Positions 53,493 through 61,887 of a stretch of 64,000 nt of DNA are shown in pieces. The translations under genes and the position numbers were made by a program. Location of the stretch: contig OX463813.1 in assembly GCA_949825045.1 (NCBI GenBank), positions 8,866,001-8,930,000 of the forward strand, read 5' to 3'. Every line of letters begins with the position of its first letter. The first letter of the stretch is position 1. Under the pieces are notes generated by a model that saw only the letters and a list, made by a program, of their open reading frames with translations, searched no databases and was not told where the DNA came from. This stretch comes from Argyresthia goedartella (lineage: Eukaryota; Arthropoda; Insecta; Lepidoptera; Argyresthiidae).

Positions 53493-56400
53493 CAGTGTGA
53501 CCAGATTAAATTTTACGAAAATACCGAGGCACCTCAAAAAAATACTGAAATATACCGATTTACATAGGACAGATATACCAATAAAAATACTGATTTTCTT
53601 AACAGGTTTTATTTATTCATTTTCACAATAAATGTTAGAGTTATATTTTAACATCTTTTTCGAAGGATTAAATTTTACACAACCTCCTTCATCCTTAACA
53701 CCTTGCTTTGTTTTTAAAATTGCTGACACATTTTTGTTTACAAATCTATTTCTTTGGTCCGTTTTTATTAAATTTATCTGTGAAAATATGCGCTCGCATG
53801 CAGCATTCGATACCGGTATACATAGCAGAGATTTACTAAAACTAGTTATATTTTTGTATTTTAACATGCCATCACTGTTAGAAATTTTCCCAACTTCCAC
53901 CCAAAATTGTTCACATGAGATGGGTGAGCCAGTGCTCGAAGATTGTAACAAATCACTTACTTCGCGATCAAACTTTAGGGTTCTATATTCTTCGTCGATT
54001 AACTGCATTTGTTCTGGCTGTACTTCGCATGGGAAAGTTTCTATTACATTTCGTAAACTGCGAAATTCTTTATGCACGGCAGTGTGTGGGTCAAGAAATT
54101 TTAGTTCTTTAAAAACTGGATTTTCAAAAGGCAAACGTGATTTCAATTGCGTGCTTAGCTCAATTAAAAATGATTGGCACCTTCTGAAAAACTCAGCAAT
54201 CTGTTCTTTCATGTTTACATTTCCCCTGTGTTTGATTAATTCTTGGCCCACTTGAATACCTAAGTACATATCTTTCAATGGCAAATAATTTACATGTGAC
54301 TTTGGGTCTAAGGTAAATACATTTTCTGTATGTTTGATGTAATTAGTTTTCATGAAGCAACCCAAAATCGACAAGTACATACTAGATGCATCATCATACA
54401 GTCTATCAATGCACGGATAGTCGCCTTGAAAAATTACGTTAAATTTGTTTACAATCGGCAAAATGTAGTCCAAAAAGTGAAAGTACAATTTGTTTATATC
54501 AGTGGTAAAAGAATTATATAAAAATTCTGATGACATATTGCGATCACTCAAGTATTGGTCTTGAAAGAACAATTGCAATGCCCTCCACTGCTCAATTATT
54601 CTACTAATACAGGCATGAAGTGAAAGCCACCTTATGTCGTAATGACGCAAGATTCTGTGATTTTCAGTGTCTGTGAAATTTTGGAACTCAGCAAATTCTC
54701 TTTGACGCTTGCTGCTTTGAGAAAAATATCCATATACTTCTTTTACTATTTGTTCTAAATTTCTAGGCAGTATTTTACAGGCGTGGCTAACACTTAATGC
54801 TGCAGAGTGACAAACACATTTTATGAAAAAGCACTTTGGGTTTACTTCTTTAATTTTTGCAACAATGCCAGAGTGTTGACCAAACATCACATTCGTAGTA
54901 TCAGCAGCGAATCCTATTACGTCTTTTATTTCTAAACCTAATTCGGATAATTTTGATGACAACGAATTAAATAAATGACCTGCGGTCTCACCACTTAAAT
55001 CAACTAAATCAAGGAATTTGGTTTGTACAGTACATTTAGTTTCAGAGAAGTATTTAATTACTATCGCCAATACTTTGACTGTCGCAACATCTGTACTCTC
55101 ATCGATTATAATTGAATATACTGGTTTACCTGAAGGAGATGCAGTACGAAGTATGTCCTCAATCATATCTTTTTCGAATTCGGGTCCTAAAACATTATAA
55201 GTTATAGCAGCTGCTTTGGTTCTCTTGCAGGAAAATTCTTTCGCAATATCGGAATCGGTAAAACACTTCACTAGAACTTCACTAAGATGGTCCATAGCTC
55301 TAAATGGGATATTGTGTTCCGACAGAAAACTGCATAAACGCAGCTCAGCTTTCTTGACTTCGTCTTTCAGTGGGGCCTTTTTGAAAAATGTATCAACCTG
55401 AAAATTAAATGAAAAAATACTTGGTTATTTTGGAAACAAAACCAGGATGATTAACTTTGAATTAAAATATATCAAAACTCCTTGAACTAGGTAAGTAAAG
55501 CGAGTTATGCTTACCTTTGACTGTCCTTTATATTTTATCAAGTTCGATTTATGCTTTTCAGTATTTGCATGCTGTTTTATAGATGCTAATCTACTTTGCA
55601 GTTTCGCATTGCATGCTTTACAAAATGCGGTGAACTCATCATCTTTATAACGTGAAAGCCACGAAGAAAATTCCGGAATTTGTTCCCACTTAGCTAAATA
55701 ACTTTGCTGAAAACTAGACATGCTGTCCGGATGGATGCAACTAAGTAAATAAAAATAACGAAAATCGCAATCTATTTATATGATGACAAAAACATCTCCT
55801 ATTTTGGGGAAATTCCCGAATTATCGAAAGAAAGTCCTCAAAGATTAAGTCGAGTGCAGAAGAGACAATCATTTCACTTGAACCGTATTAGACGATTTAA
55901 TACTAGTAATTAAGTATCTTTTATGTCTAACTACTACCTATTCATGCAACTGAAAACTTAAAAACTAGACGTTGTTTTGAAAATTATAGATAAACTAGCG
56001 GTCCGTCCCGAATTCGTCCGGGTAGACTGATATTCATGAAACAAACGGATTTGAATGTATGAAATCTGGAAATTACACTATATCTAATGTTGCAAACCGC
56101 ATTAAAATCGGTCCAGCAGTTGTAAAGTTTTAGGCGAACATACATTGTGCAACTCTGATTTATACTACGTATTGATTGATAATTGTATAGGTAGTATTAC
56201 AATACTACAACGCCGGCGACGGCCGTCTTTCTTGTCATATCTGTAACTTACTCATCTTTGCTCATAGATAACATGTATAAACTAAATCCGGGAAAGCCCC
56301 CAGCCAATGTTCGCGTTCCGGGGAATTCCGCAAACATTGTCCCAAGGACGATCACTCACTACGGTGTTGCCATAACGTCAACCATAATATACCCAAAAAT

Positions 56401-56497
56401 ACTGACTCCCAGCAATATACCTGAAAATATACTGATGTTCGGAAAAATCGATGAAATATACTGAAAAAGTATTAAAATACTGAATCTGGTCACACTG
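53493..56497 (-). mobile_element. Complete hAT transposon, 3,005 bp
   Basis: The ends CAGTGTGACCAGATT (53493-53507) and the exact inverse AATCTGGTCACACTG (56483-56497) are flanked by a perfect direct 8-bp duplication, ATTACTAA (53485-53492 and 56498-56505). The CAG start, 8-bp duplication and encoded transposase define hAT. Subterminal ATACTGA motifs are repeated near both ends (about 53546, 53588, 56399, 56428, 56457 and 56477), possibly transposase-binding sites. The perfect duplication and open frame point to a recent insertion, about 300 bp from the MAP4K3-type start codon. Confidence 0.96.
53613..55721 (-). CDS. hAT transposase, 663 aa, BED-type finger, one intron
   Basis: Exon 1 is 55721-55515 (69 codons) and exon 2 is 55397-53613. 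The 117-bp intron has GTAAGC and TTTTCAG ends and the join is in frame (...GQSK-VDTFF...). Residues 34-57 hold a C-x2-C...H-x5-H finger (FCKACNAK, HANTEKH), a BED-like DNA-binding domain. The catalytic core has Asp at about 168 (IIIDESTD) and about 235 (GFAADTTN), followed by the helical insertion domain with CVCHSAAL and HYDIRWLSLH. The C-terminal dimerisation motif SNAACERIFSQINLIKTDQR begins near residue 599. The closest general resemblance is to SCAND3/ZBED/ZNF862-type hAT proteins, many of which are domesticated in vertebrates. Here intact terminal repeats show it is still a transposon. No stop or frameshift was seen. Confidence 0.95.
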
Positions 56498-56505
56498 ATT
56501 ACTAA

Positions 56506-56810
56506 GCAATATCAAAACAACACAGATCACCAAGAGAAGAGATGTCGCTATCATTTGCATGCTAGGTAGACTCATTTACTCCAAATCGATCGATTGTTCA
56601 GAAGAGTATACTTTTGCCTGTCTTGTACAAAGAAACAAATTTATCAGTGTTGCCTCAACAAAAAATCCCACAAAAGTAGCGAAGTGGCAGACGTCAGACC
56701 AGACGATGTTGGAGTTTTGTTCTTACAAAAATAATTGAAATCCTCATCATTTAGTAATAAAAATGAGATGAGAGTGTAAATAAATGTTAGAGTAGTGTTT
56801 GTTGGTTATT
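56506..56810 (+). promoter_or_regulatory. Upstream region of the MAP4K3-type gene
   Basis: Only about 305 bp separate the hAT insertion from the start codon. The region must hold at least part of the leader and proximal promoter unless transcription starts inside the transposon. No TATA box or initiator can be named with confidence. Confidence 0.4.
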
Positions 56811-56921
56811 ATGGCGCATAGTGGAGGTGTTTTAAGTTCGGATATATCGAGGCGGAACCCTCAAGATGAGTACGAGCTTATCCAAAGAATTGGCTCTGGG
56901 ACCTATGGCGATGTGTATAAG
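56811..56921 (+). CDS. hppy: MAP4K3/happyhour-type kinase, first coding exon
   Basis: The ATG at 56811 opens 37 codons, [20 protein letters not shown] then [17 protein letters not shown], up to a donor (AAG|GTAAGG) at 56922. The SRRNPQ-x-x-[FY][16 protein letters not shown] string is characteristic of the germinal-centre kinases MAP4K3 and MAP4K5 and of the insect protein happyhour. It contains the start of the kinase domain and the complete glycine-rich ATP loop (GSGTYGDV). The family acts in amino-acid/TORC1, JNK and EGFR/Hippo-related signalling in the cytoplasm. The next exon (starting A-R-x-x-x-x-GELAAIK in the family) was not found up to 64000, so intron 1 exceeds 7 kb and carries several transposons. 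An in-frame codon (MLVI...) lies upstream, but conservation favours the ATG chosen. Confidence 0.95.
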
Positions 56922-57845
56922 GTAAGGAACGAAACCCTTCTACATCGTTCGCATTCTATAGAAATTGTTGTATCTATTCCATTAATGCGGTGATTCATGG
57001 TCTGACTCAGTATTAACTAACGGTTTCCTAACGTTACGTGCATCTGTTTACTTGCATATGTCAAAATTATCATTTTCAGCTGATATGTTAATTTCGTGGG
57101 TATAGCTCGATTCCTGGCTATATAAAGGACGTTATTATTTACATTCAGGGATATGCGGTCCCGTGCTAGGCTAGGACAAGATTGTAGGCCCCAGAACCGG
57201 CAACGATATAAAGGATGGTGATAATCTGTCTAAAAGATGATAATGGAAAAAAATACTAAGCAATATCCTAGTACATTGCTTCTGGTCCTGCACTAGGATA
57301 TACAGAAGGTAGTCAAATGTATTTGCACTCAATAAAACTGGGCTTTAGGACTCTATGGGACATCAATTTTCTGATCCATCAGATTATTCAGAACGGGAGG
57401 TTGCAGGTTGGGGACTACATGCGTTGATATTTTAGCTCCATGTCACCTACCAGCAACTTTAGCCATGGCTTTACCTCACCTAACCTATCAGTTTAGCGCC
57501 ACAGCGAGGAAATGGTGGCAGCATATTGAGCATCCTGGCAGAGATCTGAGGGGCTTTTTTTAATTTAGTATAGATTTTAGTATCAGTACAGTTTAAGTTA
57601 ATATTCATAATTTAATTAATTAATTTAAATTGTAATTTTTACAAACAAAAAAACCTAATTAAGCAAATATAAGGCTACATTATTTGATTTAATTTGGGCC
57701 ATAACCTGTACAGAATAGTGTCTGAATATGAAAAAAAAACAGTGCATTCTAGTGGAGGCAGTTGCACACATCCAAAGAAAATACTTGTATCTCAGTCCTG
57801 CACATCCTTCCTGGGCTAGTGCTAAAAAAGCTACAAATTAACCTG

Positions 57846-57915
57846 ACAAAATCATGTTCTTTCAAATACCCTTGGCACTGAAAAAATTACCTCAAAAGAG
57901 GATAGTATGCGCCAT
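57846..57915 (+). repeat. Unnamed repeat family P, copy 3
   Basis: ACAAAATCATGTTCTTTCAA, ATACCCTTGGCACTGAAAAA and ATTACCTCAAAAGAGGATAG are diverged versions of the other two copies. Confidence 0.55.
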
Positions 57916-58016
57916 TAAATAAAAAGAAGATTAAGATCCTATTACTTTTCTCTAAATCTAGTAGGTACATTATTTTATTTCACTATGGTGTTAGTGTTCT
58001 TACGTCTACAGAGTTT

Positions 58017-58750
58017 GTATACTCAGCGCCACGACTAAAGAGCTTTGTCCTTGAATGCGCAGTAGTCACTTTTCACAAGTGTTTGGCGCGGGGAAGTGAT
58101 GAGCGACGGGGGCGGTAGTCAGCGCCGGCACCTGATTCGTTGATCAGTCGCTTCCCGATGCCCGCACCGAAAGCACGTCTCGAAGCTTCTTGAGTACAGT
58201 CGCATACAATATTACCCAACGTTATCTTTCGCCCCGGTCGAAAATGCCGAAAAATAAAGTACTGACTAGGCAAGCTAGAAAAATGGTTTACGATGTGAAC
58301 TGTTATATCAAAAAAGAGTCTGATGAAATACTGATGAAGAAGTCTGATGAAAAACTTAATTGTGGTTTAATTGTTACAAATTATTAGTCAGCGGGAAGAA
58401 AAGAGTGTGCAGGACTATTACTAAGTATCTATATTCACTAGGCCCTAGTGACTAGGGGCATTCTATGCTAGGGGGTTATTTATATATAGGTTTCAACCTT
58501 GACGTTAACAAATGTTGTCAATAGAGAGTACCTATAGTTTATTTGACACAAAGTCCATTATTTACATCGGCTAATATCCCAATCAACAAAATATCAAACA
58601 GAGAAAAAATAGAAGTGAAGAAAGTCCTGAACACTCATTCCTTCACACTAACCCTAAAAACGCACTTCGGAATTATGCCGCGACTGTACACATGCGCAGT
58701 AATCCCCGCCAGTTTCTCCGAGAGCTCTTTATTCGTGGCGCCGAGTGTAC
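58017..58750 (+). mobile_element. Family E element, long copy, 734 bp
   Basis: The left end GTATACTCAGCGCCACGACT then AAAGAGCT, and the right end AGAGCTCTTTATTCGTGGCG then CCGAGTGTAC, are inverted repeats of about 28 bp with few mismatches. The left subterminal CTTGAATGCGCAGTAGTCAC and right ATGCGCAGTAATCCCCGCC match the 124-bp copy at 33941-34064. The interior retains the start of a coding region (58244-58387), so this is a partly deleted member that links the short MITEs to a coding ancestor. Confidence 0.78.
58244..58387 (+). pseudogene. N-terminal fragment of a presumed transposase
   Basis: A 47-codon frame starts MPKNKVLTRQARKMVYDVNC then YIKKESDEIL and stops at 58387. The opening (MP-x-x-x-x-LT-x-x-ARK-x-V-x-x-V) resembles the N-terminus of insect DDE transposases, where this part begins a helix-turn-helix. 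The frame could continue naturally up to a deletion point. No catalytic domain follows within the element, so it is non-functional. The family assignment is a guess from one short motif; the placement inside matching terminal repeats is the stronger argument. Confidence 0.4.
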
Positions 58751-58973
58751 CTTATGACTAATTATTAATAAAATTCATCATCATTAAATACTTGCCTTTT
58801 TTATGAGCCCTAGTAGCCGGAGCTAAGGCGATTTCGAACATTAATGCTACAGACAATGACTTTTTGTAAAAATCCTATAGTAAAAAATAACCTCAAAATT
58901 GATTTTTGAAAATTCATAACAAAAAAACCATACATTTCCTAGACTGGATATTTTAGAGGGGGGTTACTTCCTA

Positions 58974-58998
58974 CCCCCCCCCCTCCCCTCCCCCCCCT
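58974..58998 (-). repeat. C-rich run (G-quadruplex potential on minus strand)
   Basis: Ten, four and eight C's in succession are separated by single T's. The minus strand therefore carries at least four G-runs with minimal loops. Confidence 0.6.
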
Positions 58999-59774
58999 CA
59001 ACTTCATACGAATGAGTTTGTGTTGGAAAACCAACCCGGTAATGCTACTATTTGACATGCCTCGCAAAAGCATGTTGCAGGCTTTAGTAGTATAATTGGA
59101 TATTCAAGGCCACTTTTTACAAGTGAGAGGATTTCCCTAAATAATATTGGGCAGGCTAGGACACTTTTCCAGTGTGAGAGGCTCGCTGGCATTTCTTTTT
59201 CCGATATTGGACAAGCTAGGTTCACTTAGGGTGAACGCAGTGAGCTTTAGTGAGATTTAGGGAATTCTCTCACACCTTAAAATGAATCCTAGACTTTTGA
59301 ATACTTTACTACTGAAGCCTTATATGCTTGTGAGAGGCTTGTCAATTAGTAGCATAAGGACCCTGGTCACAACATTTTCCTTAAGGGTTAGCAGAGGCAG
59401 AGTTTTGCCAACAATGGATACAACTAACCAGATATTCAATCATTCCTTTTGCGTGCCAGGGGACTATGGTGTGTTTCAAATAACTGCAGGCAAAAATACA
59501 TTGACCCGACTTCTACCACATTTCATGCAAAGATATATATAATTTATCGCTCGTCATACAAACTGTCGCTAAATATAATGCGACAGGCGTTTCATAATAT
59601 ATTGACAGGACTCCTTTCAAATGTAAAAGATATAACCAAGAAATTTGCACTATTTGCACATTTTTTTTGTAAATATAACATTATAAAGGTTTTTTTTATG
59701 TGTTAATCATTGTTATTTTTATTTGGATTTCATTTTTATTTTATTTCCAAACATTATCAACATTTTTCTTCTTA

Positions 59775-61608
59775 CTGTTGTCAACGAATAGGACTTGAAC
59801 TTCTGATAGGCAATCAATGCTTTCAATTAGCCTCTTCATCCAAATAATTTCCCTGGCTACCTCACTTGCAGCAACTATTTCCACCTAAGTGCTTGAAATT
59901 GCTACTGATGCTTGTCTATGGCTACGCCATGACACTGCTACTCCGGCCAGTAGGTAGACCATTCCAGATGTGGAGTGCCCACATTCTATTTCCCCCCGTG
60001 GTCTGCATTGCTGTAGCATTCTAGTGTCTTTTCTCCTCCGCAACACATAGGTGATGCCATGATCTATAGTTCCACTCAAATAGCGAAATATAACACTTTC
60101 ATAACATCATCCTTCTTTGGATTTTCCAAATGTCTAGAAGCTAGGCTGACAGAATAACAAATATCTCTCGTTACAACCATTAAATATGCAAGTGCTTCAA
60201 CAGCTTGCCTGTATGGGAATCCCGTTACGGTATCATCTTTTCCTAATTGCGAGTCTTTTACTATAGGGGTTCCCCTAGCACATGCATTCTGCATACCAAA
60301 AGTTCTAAAACTTTCTTTGTATTTTTGCTTTTTGGCTTATCTTTATTGAATCATTATTCCTTTCAATCTCGATTAATATCGAATAATCTGCGACCGGGCT
60401 TAGTCTTTATTTTGAAATGCTTTTCCAACTCTTTAATCCTCCAATAATTTTCTCCTTCCTGTTGCTTTTTTAATTTGCTTCTTCCCGTTGCCTTTCTTCA
60501 CAAATAATCTGTATCAGAAAGTCTGTAATGCAGTTGTTCCAACAGCGTGGAGCCTGTTTTAAACTGTAAAGGCTGCATTCTAACTTGCAGACTCTGCCTG
60601 AACCATCAGCATTTCCAATTGGCTGTTTCATATAGATTTCTTCTCTAATACTTCTGTAAAGAAATGCTGTTGATATTTCAAACTGAGCTAGTTTTAAATT
60701 GTCTCTAGCAGCAATGCTCAGCACGACTCTTATGGTGCTCATCTTTACGACGGGACTAAACGTTTCTGAGTAATCTAAGCCTTTCTTCTGTGAATATCCA
60801 TTTACAACTAAATGTGCCTTGTGTCTGTCAACAGTACCATCAGGGTTTTTCTTTACTTCGAATACCCATTTATTAGGAATGGCTTTGCGGTTTTAAGGTA
60901 AGTTCACTAACTTCCAAGTTTGGTTCTCATTTAAAGAATTTATTTCATCATCCATTGCAATTTTCCATTTCTCACCATCTTTCGATTGAATTGCTTATTT
61001 AAAAGACTGAGGTTCTTCTCCCTCATTGAGCTCTGTAGCCATATTCATTGCAAATTCTCTCTCTCAATGTCATTCTGCCTTCATGAACAATCTCTTGATC
61101 AGGTAAAATTTCATTTTCACCCCTCTACATTCCCATGCTCTGTCTCATCATGTTCATACTCTGGTGAAATGATCTCAGTCTCACTACCGTCTGCATTATC
61201 ATGATCTGGCTCATGACTTTCATTTTTAGGATCAGCAGTATTGTAACTGTCTATTGACTCTGTTTCAACATCATTTGTGTGCTCAGTTTCTAGCGGTATT
61301 TCGAGTTGAATTGTGCGATCAGATTTTTTGGTTGCAATCTCATTCATTGGATTTAAGATCTTCTCATCAAAAATGACATCTCTTGAATTGATGACTTGAC
61401 ATTTTTTTTGACATACACTCTGTATTCTTCTCTGTAATTGTATCCGATCAAAATGCCTTTGATAGCCTTTTTATCAAATTTCTTTCTAGAAACCTTAGGC
61501 ACGTGAGTGTAGCATGTGCATATGCAAATGACTTATTCTGGGTTTCTCATTAAACCATACTTCATGAAGACTCTTATCCTCTACGAAGGGTCTTGTTCTA
61601 TTTAATAC
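59775..61608 (-). pseudogene. Decayed copia pol, interrupted at the integrase
   Basis: Read from right to left on the minus strand: an integrase-end region (PPTVLNRTRPFVEDKSLHEV then WFNEKP, 61617-61500; VPKVSRKKFDKKAIKGIL near 61480), an acidic linker (MNEIATKKSDRTIQLEIPLE near 61347), reverse transcriptase blocks (LAQFEISTAFLYRSIREEIY and CSLYSLKQAPRCWN, about 60690-60530), a later part (PYRQAVEALAYLMVVTRDIC, about 60215) and RNase H (HSTSGMVYLLAGVAVSWRSH, then ASEVAREIIWMKRLI to about 59790). Frameshifts and stops occur throughout. The segment that should hold the YVDD active site is missing between about 60500 and 60440. The gag half and most of the integrase are absent because a second copia element starts at 61609. 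Confidence 0.88.
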
Positions 61609-61844
61609 TGTTGGAGGTTTCATTCAAGCACCAGCTGTTTGTTCAAGATATGCTGGAAGTCGTCCAAGATTAAGAGGGCGTGTTGGAGGTTTCATTGTAG
61701 CCTCCTTGCTTTAATCCTGGCCAACTTCGTAGTGTTATGACTTAACTGTAATTTGTCACTCTTGTGAATGTCGTATCTTCATCCTATGTGCTGAATAAAC
61801 TCTGGGTTATATTTTACAAATATGTGGTTTAATTATCAAATACA
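61609..61844 (+). repeat. 5' LTR of the younger copia element
   Basis: The stretch begins TGTTGGAGGTTTCATTCAAG and ends AAATACA, giving TG...CA ends; AATAAA is at about 61794. It is followed within three bases by GGTTATGG, which resembles the start of the primer-binding site of insect copia elements. The first 16 bp recur at 61681-61696, so the LTR start could be either copy. The first is preferred because decayed copia coding of the older element runs right up to 61608, and about 236 bp is a more usual LTR length than 164. Confidence 0.7.
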
Positions 61845-61887
61845 TTAGGTTATGGTTCCGCAGAAATAGTATAACGTTGTAATAAAT

